Source: Sphingomonadaceae bacterium (lineage in GTDB: Bacteria > Pseudomonadota > Alphaproteobacteria > Sphingomonadales > Sphingomonadaceae). From it: 64,000 nt of DNA. A program made the position numbers and the translations under genes. The notes under the pieces are model-generated. The model did not search any database, was not told the origin of the DNA, and saw only the letters and a program-made list of their open reading frames with translations. The stretch spans positions 62,001 through 126,000 of the forward strand of contig CANJUF010000003.1 in NCBI GenBank assembly GCA_947477745.1, read 5' to 3'. This document shows positions 52,361-61,736 of the stretch, piece after piece (within the stretch, counting starts at the first letter, position 1; each line of letters begins with the position of its first letter).

Positions 52361-53677
52361 TCAACTCCGGCCGAACACCCGGTCGAAGACCGTGTCGACA
52401 TGCTTGAAGTGATAGTCGAGGTTGAAGCGTTCTTCGATTTCAGCCTCGCTCAGTGCCGCCGATACTTCGGGATCGGCCTTGAGCAATTCCATCAACGACA
52501 ATCTGCCATCCGATTCCCAGACCTTCATCGCGTTGCGCTGAACAAGGCGGTAGCTCTCGTCGCGCGAAAGGCCCGCCTGGGTAAGCGCCAGCAGCACCCG
52601 CTGCGAGTGGATGAGCCCGCCCATCCGGTCCAGATTGGCCTGCATCCGCTCAGGATAGATCAGCAGCTTGTCGACTACGCCCGCCAGCCTCGCGAGCGCA
52701 AAATCGAGCGTGATTGTCGCGTCGGGGCCGATAAACCGTTCGACCGAGGAATGCGAAATGTCGCGCTCGTGCCACAGCGCGACGTTCTCCAGCGCGGGCA
52801 GGGCATAGGCGCGGATCATCCGGGCCTGACCGGTAAGGTTCTCGGTGAGCACCGGATTGCGCTTGTGCGGCATGGCCGAGGAGCCCTTCTGGCCGGGCGA
52901 GAAATACTCCTCCGCCTCCAGCACCTCGGTGCGCTGCAGGTGCCGGATTTCGACCGCGAGGCGCTCGATCGAACCGGCGATGACCGCCAGCGTGGCGAAG
53001 AACATCGCATGACGGTCGCGCGGGATCACCTGCGTGGATACCGGCTCGATGGCGAGTCCCAGTTTCTGCGCGACGTATTCCTCTACCGAGGGGTCGACAT
53101 TGGCAAAGGTGCCGACCGCGCCCGAAACGGCGCAGGTAGCGATTTCGGCCCGCGCCGCGGTCAGCCGCGCCTTGCAGCGGGCAAATTCCGCATAGGCCTG
53201 TGCCAGCTTGAGCCCGAAGGTGGTCGGTTCGGCGTGGATCCCGTGGCTGCGTCCGATCGTGGGCGTGTATTTGTGCTCGCGCGCGCGCCGCTCGATCGCG
53301 GCGAGCAGCTCATCCATGTCGGCGAGCATCAGGTCGGAGGCACGGGCAAGCTGCACCGAAAGTGTGGTGTCGAGAACGTCAGAGCTGGTCATGCCCTGAT
53401 GCATGAAGCGCGCCTCTGGGCCGACCTGCTGCGCCACCCAGTCCAGAAATGCGATCACATCGTGCTTGGTGACCGCCTCGATCGCGTCGATGGCTTCGAC
53501 ATCGATCTTCGGATTGGTCGCCCACCAGTCCCACAGCGCCTTGCCGGCGCTTGGCGGGACAATGCCAAGCTCGCCCATCTTCACGGCGGCATGGGCCTCG
53601 ATCTCGAACCAGATACTAAAGCGCGCTTCTGCATCCCAGATCGCGGTCATGGCGGAGCGGGCGTAGCGAGGGACCAT
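52361..53677 (-). CDS. purB: Adenylosuccinate lyase
   Basis: A 438-residue fumarase/aspartase-superfamily enzyme. The signature loop GSSAMPHKRNP (near 265) carries the catalytic Ser; TSSDVLDTTLSVQ (near 95) and GRSHGIHAEP (near 142) supply other active-site residues. It removes fumarate from SAICAR and adenylosuccinate in purine synthesis. Forms tetramers. Starts MVPRYARSAM, a typical alphaproteobacterial PurB N-terminus. Confidence 0.97.
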   Translation of the reverse strand: MVPRYARSAMTAIWDAEARFSIWFEIEAHAAVKMGELGIVPPSAGKALWDWWATNPKIDVEAIDAIEAVTKHDVIAFLDWVAQQVGPEARFMHQGMTSSDVLDTTLSVQLARASDLMLADMDELLAAIERRAREHKYTPTIGRSHGIHAEPTTFGLKLAQAYAEFARCKARLTAARAEIATCAVSGAVGTFANVDPSVEEYVAQKLGLAIEPVSTQVIPRDRHAMFFATLAVIAGSIERLAVEIRHLQRTEVLEAEEYFSPGQKGSSAMPHKRNPVLTENLTGQARMIRAYALPALENVALWHERDISHSSVERFIGPDATITLDFALARLAGVVDKLLIYPERMQANLDRMGGLIHSQRVLLALTQAGLSRDESYRLVQRNAMKVWESDGRLSLMELLKADPEVSAALSEAEIEERFNLDYHFKHVDTVFDRVFGRS

Positions 53678-53749
53678 TTTCGACTCCGGTTGGCGTTTGC
53701 TTGCTGCCGCTAAGAGCCTGCGCCGCTCAAGGCAAGCGAGGCGCTGGCC

Positions 53750-54238
53750 TTAACCCCGCGCGCTGTCCGGCGGCACGGTGCCGGCCCGGCCCGGCGTCAC
53801 CGTGCGGTAGGCCATTTTCCAGCGGCCGTCTGCTTTGCGGAAACGGTCGTGATAATGGCCGATGCGCAGCACCTCGACCTTGTCCTTGCTGCCATAGAGC
53901 ACCCAGTAGCTTTGCGCTTCGGCATTGGCGGCATCGTGGATGGTGATGTGCAGCGTTGTGTTGGCGTGCCAGACGTTGGTGCCCGGCCCCTGAAAGCCGG
54001 TGTCGCGCAATTGTTTGCGGTTTACCCGAAGCGCATCGAGCCCGCTGACCTTCCAGGCGGAGGGCGGATCGCTGTCCAGCTTGCCAAACGGTTCGCGCAT
54101 GTCGAAGGTGCCGTCATCGGTCCACAAAGTGAAGTATTCGGTAAGATCGTCGGCGAGGTCGGCCATCGTCGCCAGCTTGCCGACAAGATTGCGGATTTCG
54201 AGTTCGTCCTTGATCCGCTGCAGGTCTTCTTCAGTCAT
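53750..54238 (-). CDS. SnoaL-like/NTF2 family protein
   Basis: A 162-residue SnoaL-type NTF2-like protein (RIKDELEIRNLVGKLATMADLADD start, then HITIHDA and GHYHDRFRKADGRWKMAYR near the C-terminus). The ATG at 54238 has GGGAGAAGG upstream, better than the TTG further out. Function unknown. It is about 20 bases downstream of the NRDE gene, so it may be cotranscribed with radC-NRDE. It is a different branch from the NTF2 protein at 782-1321. Confidence 0.78.
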   Translation of the reverse strand: MTEEDLQRIKDELEIRNLVGKLATMADLADDLTEYFTLWTDDGTFDMREPFGKLDSDPPSAWKVSGLDALRVNRKQLRDTGFQGPGTNVWHANTTLHITIHDAANAEAQSYWVLYGSKDKVEVLRIGHYHDRFRKADGRWKMAYRTVTPGRAGTVPPDSARG

Positions 54239-54259
54239 TGTGCCTTCTCCCAATTATCC

Positions 54260-55021
54260 TCAAACCGGCCAGCGAAAGGCCAGTTCGGTAAGTCCGGTTT
54301 CGTTTCCGCCAGCATCGAAGCGCCGCTCGGCTATGGTCCCGCGCCCCTGTGCATCGACCGCGACGACCGTGCTGCAGCGCGTGCCGTAGACCGGATGGCG
54401 GATGAAAGGAGAGGTATCGCGCGCCTCGGCGGTGATTTCCGAAGGTTCGTCCGGATGCAGGCCGATGTCCGGCCGCGCTTCGCTGGCGAGCGGCGTGAAC
54501 AAAGAGGTGGGGTCACCGCCATCCAGTCCGAGCCAGTCCAGCAGCGCCGCCTTGAGCGCCAGCGTCTTGGGCCAGGGTTCGTCGAGCGCGCCGTTGGACA
54601 AGCCGTAGATGCCGGGGATCAGCGTGGTTCGGACCGGTTCGGGATGGCTCGCCAGGAAATGGAGTTCTCCGCCCGCTGCCGCGAACAGGTTGAAAGGATT
54701 GAAATCGCCGAGCCGCACTTGCGCGGGATCGGTATAGTCCCCTTTTGCGGTGAGCATGTCGGTCACCAGCTTGCCGCGCGAGATGCGATCCGGCTGCGGG
54801 TCGCCAAACCCGCGGCGATTGGTCACCAGCACGAAGCGGCCATGTTCGGAAATACCCAGCCAGGTTCCGCCCGACCTGAGGTCGCGCCCGGCAATCACGC
54901 CGTGCGCGTCGGGCCAGCGCGCAAGCGGAGCGGCGGGGCGATCGTGATATTCGTCGCGGTTGCCGATCGCCACTAGCGGCCAGTCGGGATGCGCCTTCCA
55001 TGCCACTGCGGCGACGCACAT
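54260..55021 (-). CDS. NRDE family protein (TANGO2-like)
   Basis: A 253-residue protein starting MCVAAVAW with the diagnostic NRDE at 21-24 followed by RPAAPLARW. Cys2 could become an N-terminal nucleophile, as proposed for this Ntn-hydrolase-like family. TANGO2/NRDE proteins are linked to haem and lipid handling in eukaryotes; bacterial roles are unclear. Its ATG overlaps the radC stop by one base (TGATG). Confidence 0.85.
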   Translation of the reverse strand: MCVAAVAWKAHPDWPLVAIGNRDEYHDRPAAPLARWPDAHGVIAGRDLRSGGTWLGISEHGRFVLVTNRRGFGDPQPDRISRGKLVTDMLTAKGDYTDPAQVRLGDFNPFNLFAAAGGELHFLASHPEPVRTTLIPGIYGLSNGALDEPWPKTLALKAALLDWLGLDGGDPTSLFTPLASEARPDIGLHPDEPSEITAEARDTSPFIRHPVYGTRCSTVVAVDAQGRGTIAERRFDAGGNETGLTELAFRWPV

Positions 55022-55740
55022 CAGATCAGGCCCTTGGCACGCAGGCTAGTATGTCCCTCGCGGCCGATGATGACGTGATCGTGGACGACGATGCCAAGCA
55101 GCCTCCCGGCCTCGGCGATGCGGTTGGTGATCTCGATGTCGGCGCGGCTGGGCTGCGGCGAGCCGGACGGATGGTTGTGAACCAGGATGAGCGCGCTTGC
55201 GCCAAGGTCCATCGCCCGGCGGATCACCTCGCGAGGATGGATCGCCGCCTCGTCGATCGAACCATCTCCCACATGTTCGTCGTGGATCAGCATGTTCTGG
55301 GTATTGAGGAATAGGACCCGCACTCGCTCGACCGTCAAGTGCGCCATGTCGATTGTGAGATAGTCGATCAGCGCCTGCCAGCTTGAGAGAACCGGCTGGT
55401 CGCGAACCTGCTGTCGCGCCATCCGGCCGGCCGCGAGCGCGACGATCTTGAGCGCGGCGGCCGAGGCCTCGCCCATACCGGGATGTTTGGCGAGCGCGTG
55501 CGGATCGGCATTGAGCACGCCCGCGAGCGAGCCGAAACGGGTGATGAGCGTGCGCGCCAGCGGCTTGACGTCGCGGCGGGGGATCGCGGTCATCAGCAGG
55601 TATTCGATCACCTCGTGATCGGCGAGCGCGTCGGTCCCGCCTTCGACCAGCCGCTTGCGCAGCCGCGCGCGGTGGCCGCTGGCATCGTGGCCGGCTGCGG
55701 ATTTCGCCCGTTCAGGACCGGTTTCAAACAATTCTTCCAT
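55021..55740 (-). CDS. radC: RadC family JAB/MPN domain protein
   Basis: A 239-residue protein with an N-terminal helix-hairpin-helix-like region (FGSLAGVLNADPHALAKHPGMGEASAAALK, about 70-100) and a C-terminal JAMM metalloprotease-like domain, motif HNHPSGSPQPSRAD near 187-200 with an upstream Glu. Despite the name, a DNA repair role is not established. Start ATG at 55740; a longer open frame runs into the divergent ydbH gene. Confidence 0.9.
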   Translation of the reverse strand: MEELFETGPERAKSAAGHDASGHRARLRKRLVEGGTDALADHEVIEYLLMTAIPRRDVKPLARTLITRFGSLAGVLNADPHALAKHPGMGEASAAALKIVALAAGRMARQQVRDQPVLSSWQALIDYLTIDMAHLTVERVRVLFLNTQNMLIHDEHVGDGSIDEAAIHPREVIRRAMDLGASALILVHNHPSGSPQPSRADIEITNRIAEAGRLLGIVVHDHVIIGREGHTSLRAKGLI

Positions 55741-55789
55741 CCAACGCCTGCATTGCCTTTCCCTGTCGGCGGGCGCAAGTGAGGGTGTG

Positions 55790-58700
55790 ATGGCAAGCGA
55801 CGCGAGCGACGATCCTGGTGAGCAAGGCCCGTCAGGCGATCCGCCCTTTGCAGCGCCGTATCGGAGGCGCCGGCGGACCGGCCTGATCGGCCTACTGTTG
55901 CTTGCGGTCGCGGCGCTGGTGGCCGTGTGGCTGTCGCGCGAACGGATTGCCGACAACCTGATCGCCTCGGAACTTGAAAAGCGCGGCATCCCCGCGACGT
56001 ACCGCATCGAATCGATCGGTCCGCGCGAACAGGTGTTGACCGATCTCGTGATCGGGGATCCTCGGCGGCCCGATTTCACCGCGCAGCGGCTGGTTGTCTC
56101 GATAGGGCCGCGCTTCGGCTTTCCCGAGATTGGCGCGGTGACAGTGCTGAGGCCAAGAATTTACGGCACTTACCTCAAAGGCAAGCTCAGCTTCGGCGCG
56201 CTCGATCCGCTGATCTTCACCGATAGCAAGGAGCCAATCCGCCTGCCCGACATGGACGTTGCGATAAAGGACGGGCGCGGTCTTATTCAAAGCGAATATG
56301 GCGCCGTTGGGATCAAGCTTGAGGGGCGCGGCAATCTGCGCGGCGGATTCGCGGGACATCTCGCGGCGAATGCGCCCGGATTGTCCTATGGCGATTGCGG
56401 GCTGCGTAAACTCACCGCCTATGGGCGGCTTTCGGTTTCGAGCGAACGCCCGCGTTTTGCCGGACCGTTGCGGCTTGCCGGACTGACCTGCGCCAAGACT
56501 GGCGTGCGGCTCGCCAATGCGGAGATTGCCGCCGATGTCGCCGCGAATTCCGCTTTCGATCGGGTGACCGGATCGCTCTCGCCCAAAGCGAACAATCTGT
56601 CGTGGCAGGATTATCGCATGGCGAGCGCGGCCGGAACAATCGATCTCGACTGGCGTCCGGAAAAGCTGCTGGCACGCTATGATCTGGCCGCGAAAATGGT
56701 CGATACGCCGCAGCTGCACGCGCCTCGCATCGCAATTGCTGGCCAGTTGCGCGCGGCGAACGGCTTTTCCACTGCCGACCTTCAAAGCGAGATCAAGGGC
56801 ACCGGGGCGAGACCTGGAGCGCCGCTGCTAAGTGCCTTTGATGCGCTCGCGAAGGACAGCCAGGGCACCTTCCTTGGCGCTTTGAGCAGCAAGGCGAGCG
56901 CTGCCCTGCGCCGCGAGGCAAACGGTGCGACCTTTTCGGCCAGCGTCACCGCGCGGCGCAGGCCCGAGGGTGACAGTGTGATCGTTCCGGGAGCGGTGCT
57001 GCGTGGAAAGAGCGGTTTGGCGCTGGCGTCACTGTCGCGCCTGCACATCACTCTGGGCCAAGAGGGGCCACAGTTGCTTGCGGGGAGCTTCCTGACCGGC
57101 GGCCCGGGCCTGCCGCGCATCGGCGGCAGCGCGCGGAGCACCGGACAAGGCGGGCTCGCGGCGGACCTCTCGATGACCGAATATGCTGCGGGCGATGCAC
57201 GCCTCGCATTACCCCGCTTGGCATTGGTGCAGCGCGGCGGCAGGCTGGGCTTTGCCGGCGAGATGCGCATGAGCGGCGCAATTCCGGGCGGCCAGGCGCG
57301 TAACCTTGCGATGCCGGTTATCGGCGACTGGTCGGACAGGGCTGGACTAGCAATCTGGAGAAATTGCGCGACCGTCAGTTTTGACACGTTGCGCCTGTCC
57401 GGGCTTGAACTGTCCAAGCGCTCGCTTGCGCTGTGTCCGCCGCGCGGCACGGCAATCGTGCGAGCCGGTCCGCAGGGACTGCGCATCGCGGCGGGCGCTC
57501 CTTCGCTCGACCTGGCCGGCAGGCTTGGCGGCACTCCCGTCCGCATTGCTAGCGGTCCGCTCGGTCTTGCGTGGCCCGGAAACCTCAATGCCCGCGCAAT
57601 CGACGTCTCGCTCGGCCCGGTGCGCAGCCCGTCGAAATTCCGGATAGACCGTCTGTCGGCGCGGCTTGGCAGCGAAGTAGCCGGAGAATTCGCCAATGCG
57701 TCTGTCGCGCTCGATGCCGTGCCACTCGACATGTCGGAAATGTCCGGGCGCTGGCGCTATGCAGGCGGCGCATTGACGCTTTCGCAAGGCGTGCTGCGCG
57801 TTTCGGACCGCGAACAGGTCGACCGCTTCGAGCCGCTGGTTGCCAGCGGAGCCATGCTCCGCATGGAGAACAGCCATATCACCGCCAATGCCCTGCTGCG
57901 CGAGCCGCAAAGTCAGCGCGAGGTGGTGCGAGCCGATATTCGCCACGATCTCGCGACTGGCGCGGGCAACGCCGATCTCTTCGTCGATGCGCTGGTGTTC
58001 GATCAGATGGTTCAGCCCGACACGTTAACGCCGCTCGCGCTTGGCGTGATCGCCAATGCCGAGGGCACGATGCGCGGGGCGGGGCGGATCGACTGGAACG
58101 CGGCCGGCGTGACCAGCACAGGGCGGTTCACGACCGATAGGCTCGATTTTGCTGCCGCTTTCGGCCCGGTTTCGGGCGCTTCAGGGACAATCGAGTTCAT
58201 CGACCTTCTGGGCCTTGTCACCGCTCCCGGACAGACGCTCAAGGTCGCAGCGATCAATCCGGGTATCGAAGTGAACGACGGCCTCGTGACCTACGCGCTG
58301 CTTCCCGGCAGGATATTGCAAGTCGCGGGCGCGCGCTGGCCATTCCTCGACGGCGCACTCACGCTCTCGCCAGTAAATATTCCGATCGGGTCGGGCGAGC
58401 CTGTTCGCTACGTGCTGGTGATCGATGGCATCGACGCGGCGCGCTTCGTCCAGCATCTCGACCTCGGAAATCTTGCGGCGACCGGCACCTTCGACGGAAG
58501 CCTGCCGCTGATCTTCGACAAGGATGGCGGGCGGATCGAGGAAGGGCGCCTCGTATCGCGTCCGCCGGGCGGCAATATCTCCTATGTTGGCGAACTCACC
58601 TACAAAGACCTTTCTCCAATGGCTAATTTCGCCTTCGATGCGCTGCGCTCGATCGATTACCGGCACATGGCGATCCAGCTCGATGGTCCGCTCGACGGCG

Positions 58701-58975
58701 AAATCATAACGCGCGTCGCCTTCGATGGCATCAGTCAGGGGGAAGGTGCTTCGAGGAACTTCCTCACGAAACGCATCGCGCAGCTGCCGATCCGCTTCCG
58801 CCTCAATATTCGCGCGCCTTTCATGCAGCTCGTTTCCTCGATGCGCTCGCTTTACGATCCCGAATACATCCGCGATCCGCGCCTCATGGGGATCATCGAC
58901 GATCCGGCGGCGGGGCAGGCGCCGGTCCCGCCAAAATCCGGCGTTCAGCCTTCAGAAAGCGATGGAAAGCCATGA
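55790..58975 (+). CDS. ydbH: YdbH-like AsmA-type envelope protein
   Basis: A 1061-residue protein with a short basic cytoplasmic N-terminus (RRRRR near 26), one TM helix (about 31-48) and a long periplasmic beta-rich region (repeated LDLAGRLGG-type strands). The C-terminal YdbH/dicarboxylate-transport-like segment includes NISYVGELTYKDLSPMANFAFDALRSIDY. In E. coli YdbH, with YnbE, bridges the envelope for phospholipid transport alongside TamB and YhdP. The next two genes are ynbE- and ydbL-like, which fixes the assignment. GAGGGTGTG precedes the ATG at 55790. Confidence 0.88.
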   Translation: MASDASDDPGEQGPSGDPPFAAPYRRRRRTGLIGLLLLAVAALVAVWLSRERIADNLIASELEKRGIPATYRIESIGPREQVLTDLVIGDPRRPDFTAQRLVVSIGPRFGFPEIGAVTVLRPRIYGTYLKGKLSFGALDPLIFTDSKEPIRLPDMDVAIKDGRGLIQSEYGAVGIKLEGRGNLRGGFAGHLAANAPGLSYGDCGLRKLTAYGRLSVSSERPRFAGPLRLAGLTCAKTGVRLANAEIAADVAANSAFDRVTGSLSPKANNLSWQDYRMASAAGTIDLDWRPEKLLARYDLAAKMVDTPQLHAPRIAIAGQLRAANGFSTADLQSEIKGTGARPGAPLLSAFDALAKDSQGTFLGALSSKASAALRREANGATFSASVTARRRPEGDSVIVPGAVLRGKSGLALASLSRLHITLGQEGPQLLAGSFLTGGPGLPRIGGSARSTGQGGLAADLSMTEYAAGDARLALPRLALVQRGGRLGFAGEMRMSGAIPGGQARNLAMPVIGDWSDRAGLAIWRNCATVSFDTLRLSGLELSKRSLALCPPRGTAIVRAGPQGLRIAAGAPSLDLAGRLGGTPVRIASGPLGLAWPGNLNARAIDVSLGPVRSPSKFRIDRLSARLGSEVAGEFANASVALDAVPLDMSEMSGRWRYAGGALTLSQGVLRVSDREQVDRFEPLVASGAMLRMENSHITANALLREPQSQREVVRADIRHDLATGAGNADLFVDALVFDQMVQPDTLTPLALGVIANAEGTMRGAGRIDWNAAGVTSTGRFTTDRLDFAAAFGPVSGASGTIEFIDLLGLVTAPGQTLKVAAINPGIEVNDGLVTYALLPGRILQVAGARWPFLDGALTLSPVNIPIGSGEPVRYVLVIDGIDAARFVQHLDLGNLAATGTFDGSLPLIFDKDGGRIEEGRLVSRPPGGNISYVGELTYKDLSPMANFAFDALRSIDYRHMAIQLDGPLDGEIITRVAFDGISQGEGASRNFLTKRIAQLPIRFRLNIRAPFMQLVSSMRSLYDPEYIRDPRLMGIIDDPAAGQAPVPPKSGVQPSESDGKP

Positions 58976-59244
58976 TACTTGCAAGATTGACCGTCCAGCG
59001 AGGTCCTGCAACAAGACGCTTCATGGAGGCACGGGGGCACCAAACGGGACAGTCAGGCTGGCGGGCGAAAGCTGCGCTGGCGGTGTTGGCCTTGGGAGCG
59101 ATGGCGCTGGCGGGATGTGTTTCGGTTTCGGCGCCGGACAAGCCAATTGTTATCGAGCTTAATATCAACATCAAGCAGGAAGTGATTTACCGGCTGGCCG
59201 CAGACGCGGCGAACACAGTCGAGGCTAACCCGGATATTTTTTGA
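58972..59244 (+). CDS. ynbE: YnbE family lipoprotein
   Basis: A 90-residue lipoprotein; lipobox LAGC with Cys49, followed by a short mature part with INIKQEVIYRL, the hallmark of the family. The ATG overlaps the ydbH stop (ATGA). The N-terminal region before the hydrophobic stretch is long, and an internal ATG (codon 18) would give a more usual signal peptide, so the start is uncertain. It forms an outer-membrane partner for YdbH. Confidence 0.85.
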   Translation: MILARLTVQRGPATRRFMEARGHQTGQSGWRAKAALAVLALGAMALAGCVSVSAPDKPIVIELNINIKQEVIYRLAADAANTVEANPDIF

Positions 59245-59648
59245 TGACCAAGACTATGATCCAGACCACTCAGATACTGCTGCGCGGCGTTGCGCTTTGC
59301 GGCGCTGCCGTGCTTTCGCTGGGGGTAATGGCTGCTCCTGCAATGGCTGAGGACTATGCTACGGCCAAGTCCGCCGGGCTGATTGGCGAGAAGATCGATG
59401 GCTATGTCGCGGTCGTGGGGGGCGGCAGCGCCGAACTGCGCCGCGTTGCCGACGACACCAACATCAAGCGCAAGGCGGTCTATTCCGAAAAGGCGCAGGC
59501 TCAGCACGTCACAATCGAGGAATATGCTTTCGCCACCGGCTGCACGCTGATCGCGAAGACCGCGCCCGGCGAGAAGTATCAGGCGCCCGACGGCACCTGG
59601 AAGACGCGCACCAGCGCTCCCCCCGAGCGCGACGCACGCTGCCCCTGA
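59244..59648 (+). CDS. ydbL: YdbL family (DUF1318) periplasmic protein
   Basis: A 134-residue protein with a signal peptide (about 1-35, AMA cleavage before EDY) and the DUF1318 core: AKSAGLIGEKIDGYVAVV, then VNxxR-like ADDTNIKRKAVYSEKA. In E. coli YdbL modulates the YdbH-YnbE bridge. Its ATG overlaps the ynbE stop (TGATG). It has an unusual C-terminal extension with a Cys pair (Cys in ATGCTL and the penultimate Cys) that could form a disulfide. Confidence 0.87.
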   Translation: MTKTMIQTTQILLRGVALCGAAVLSLGVMAAPAMAEDYATAKSAGLIGEKIDGYVAVVGGGSAELRRVADDTNIKRKAVYSEKAQAQHVTIEEYAFATGCTLIAKTAPGEKYQAPDGTWKTRTSAPPERDARCP

Positions 59649-59715
59649 ATTGGAGCGCATGAGGCTGTGCGCCTGACGCGCCAGCGATTTCCCGAAGATG
59701 CCGGGTGGCCAGCGG

Positions 59716-59744
59716 TTGACTCGACAAAGGGCTGTGCCTAAGGG
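59716..59744 (+). promoter_or_regulatory. Possible promoter of the F0 ATPase operon
   Basis: TTGACT at 59716-59721 with a 17-base spacer to TAAGGG at 59739-59744, about 75 bases upstream of atpI. The -10 is poor by E. coli standards. The remainder of the 170-base gap holds nothing else that I recognise. Confidence 0.3.
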
Positions 59745-59818
59745 CAGCGCAGTTTCGGTCGGGGCCTCCCGACCGTTGTCGTTTTTCAACCCCCCTCGTG
59801 CGAGGAAACGCAACCATC

Positions 59819-60133
59819 GTGGCCGACGATCCCGACACCGCGCAGGTCAAGGAAGACCCGGCGATCGGCTCGCTTGAGGGTCGGATTGCGGCTGCGCGCA
59901 AGGCTGAGGACGAGCGGCTGGCGCGCGATCAGGCGCCTGTCCGTGACGGACGCAGCGCCGGTTTCCAGATCGCATCGACCATGGTCGGTTATCCGCTCGG
60001 CGGCATCATCATTGGCTATGGGCTCGACAATCTCTTCGGCACCCTGCCGTGGATCACTATCGCGCTGATGTTCCTCGCGTTCATCGGTGCGTGCCTTCAA
60101 GTCATCCGCACAAACCAGAACCGCGCCGGTTAG
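59819..60133 (+). CDS. atpI: F0F1 ATP synthase-associated protein AtpI
   Basis: A 104-residue membrane protein with two TM helices (about 45-62 and 70-90) around the AtpZ/AtpI-type FQIASTMVGYPLGGIIIGYGLDNLFGTLPW core. AtpI assists c-ring assembly. Start is GTG at 59819 (an in-frame GTG seven codons upstream is less likely because it overlaps the ribosome binding site GAGGAAA). First gene of the F0 operon; 29 bases before atpB. Confidence 0.85.
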   Translation: MADDPDTAQVKEDPAIGSLEGRIAAARKAEDERLARDQAPVRDGRSAGFQIASTMVGYPLGGIIIGYGLDNLFGTLPWITIALMFLAFIGACLQVIRTNQNRAG

Positions 60134-60162
60134 GCGCAGGCAAGAGCAGAGAAGAACCGACC

Positions 60163-60936
60163 GTGGCTGCCCCCAAGATCGATCCCATGCACCAGTTCCA
60201 GATCGCGCCGATCGGTGCGGACGAACTGATTGCCTCGCCCTTCCAGTTCACCAATTCCGCACTGTGGATGCTGATCGTGCTGGCCGTGGTCGTGCTGGTG
60301 ATGTGGGGCGGAACCAAGCGCGAGCTGGTCCCGGGCCGCTGGCAGGCGCTGGCGGAGATCATCACCAATTTCCTGGGCGACATTACCCGGCAGACGATCG
60401 GCGCGAACGGGCGCAAGTATCTGCCCTGGGTGTTCACCACTTTCATGTTCATCCTAGCCGCCAACTGGATTGGCGCGATGCCACTGGCGCTGGCGGGCGC
60501 GCATCCTTTTACCGTGACCAGCCAGTTCAGCGTGACCTGGACGATGTCGGTGATGAGCTTCGCCATCGTCCTCGTTGTCGGCTTCTGGAAGCACGGCCTG
60601 CACTTCTTCTCGCTGTTCGTGCCCAAGGGCGCGCCGCTGGCGATCAAGCTGTTCATTGCTCCGATTGAATTCGTCTCGTTCCTGGTGCGGCCTTTCAGCC
60701 TTGGGCTGCGGCCTTTCGTCGCCATGTTCGCGGGCCACATCCTGCTTGAGGTGTTCGGCAACTTCATCGTCCAGGGCCTTAACGCGGGATCAGCAGCGGG
60801 CGGCTTCATCGCCGCGCTTTGCTTCGTCTTCATCGTCGGCATGAGCGGGCTCGAACTGCTGATCGGCGCGATCCAGGCCTATGTTTTCGCCTTGCTTACT
60901 GCGATCTACATCAACGACGCAGAGAACCTTCACTGA
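60163..60936 (+). CDS. atpB: F0F1 ATP synthase subunit a
   Basis: A 257-residue polytopic membrane subunit that forms the proton half-channels. The essential stator Arg is Arg183 in FSLGLRPFVAMFAGH; in most sequences the next residue is Leu (RLF), but here it is Pro184. N-terminal MHQFQIAPI and the GLELLIGAIQAYVFALLTAIYI C-terminus are typical of alphaproteobacteria. Start is GTG at 60163. Confidence 0.95.
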   Translation: MAAPKIDPMHQFQIAPIGADELIASPFQFTNSALWMLIVLAVVVLVMWGGTKRELVPGRWQALAEIITNFLGDITRQTIGANGRKYLPWVFTTFMFILAANWIGAMPLALAGAHPFTVTSQFSVTWTMSVMSFAIVLVVGFWKHGLHFFSLFVPKGAPLAIKLFIAPIEFVSFLVRPFSLGLRPFVAMFAGHILLEVFGNFIVQGLNAGSAAGGFIAALCFVFIVGMSGLELLIGAIQAYVFALLTAIYINDAENLH

Positions 60937-60979
60937 TTTTTTTCAACGATTTCTGGTTATTGAAAGGGAGTACTCACAA

Positions 60980-61213
60980 ATGGAACTTTCGTCTGCACAG
61001 GTCATCGGCGCGGGTATCGCTGCCATCGGCATCGGCGCTGCGGCGGCCGGCGTCGGCACCGTCTTCGGCAGCTATCTCCAGGGCGCGCTGCGCAACCCCG
61101 GTGCTGCCGCTAACGAGCGCATCTGGATGTTCGTCGGCTTTGCGGCTGCCGAACTTCTCGGCCTGATCGCCTTCACCGTGGCGATGATCATCCTTTACGC
61201 TCCGCCGGCGTAA
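60980..61213 (+). CDS. atpE: F0F1 ATP synthase subunit c
   Basis: A 77-residue two-helix hairpin. The loop carries RNP (38-40), and the ion-binding carboxylate is Glu58 in AAAELLGL. It oligomerises into the c-ring. No Gln/Ser set typical of sodium binding is evident, so protons are the likely ion. AAAGGGAG about 10 bases before the ATG gives a strong ribosome binding site, suiting its high stoichiometry. Confidence 0.96.
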   Translation: MELSSAQVIGAGIAAIGIGAAAAGVGTVFGSYLQGALRNPGAAANERIWMFVGFAAAELLGLIAFTVAMIILYAPPA

Positions 61214-61241
61214 GCAGCACACGAAGCAGGTCTGAACGACG

Positions 61242-61736
61242 ATGCCTCAGCTTTCGCAACTTGCCCTGGTCATCCAGTCACAGTGGTTCTGGCTGCTGCT
61301 GGTTCTTGGCGCGATCTACTTCGTTGTCGGTCGCGGCATCGTCGGCAAGGTCGAGTCGACCGTCGACGATCGCGACGCCCGCATTGCGGCTGATCTTGCC
61401 GAGGCGCAGCGCCTTCAGGATGAGGCCGAGGCCGACGAGGAAGCATGGCGCACCCGCGTCAATGCCATGCGTGCCGAGGCTCAGGGCGTCACCGCCTCGG
61501 CGAAGGCCGATGCGCAGGCCAAGCTGGAGGCGAGGCTTGCCGCGGCAGATGCCGAGATTGCGCTGCGGACCGACAGTGCCGTGGCCGAGCTCGATACTGC
61601 GCGCAAGTCCGCCATGGCAGAGCTTGAAAGCGTCGCTGTCGAGGCGACTCAGCAGATCGTCGAACGCCTGACCGGCGCCAGCGTCGATCAGGCACAGGCA
61701 CGCGCCGCAGTTACGGGAGCGCTTGGTCATGCATGA
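61242..61736 (+). CDS. atpF': F0F1 ATP synthase subunit b'
   Basis: A 164-residue peripheral-stalk subunit: one N-terminal TM helix (about 10-30) followed by a long charged, Ala-rich coiled helix. The two-gene b'/b arrangement is typical of Alphaproteobacteria, cyanobacteria and chloroplasts. Its end overlaps the atpF start by 8 bases. Confidence 0.92.
   Translation: MPQLSQLALVIQSQWFWLLLVLGAIYFVVGRGIVGKVESTVDDRDARIAADLAEAQRLQDEAEADEEAWRTRVNAMRAEAQGVTASAKADAQAKLEARLAAADAEIALRTDSAVAELDTARKSAMAELESVAVEATQQIVERLTGASVDQAQARAAVTGALGHA

Noticed and set aside
55021..56079. Longer radC reading frame
   Set aside because: The extra 110 codons overlap the divergent ydbH gene and are low-complexity; ATG at 55740 agrees with family length.
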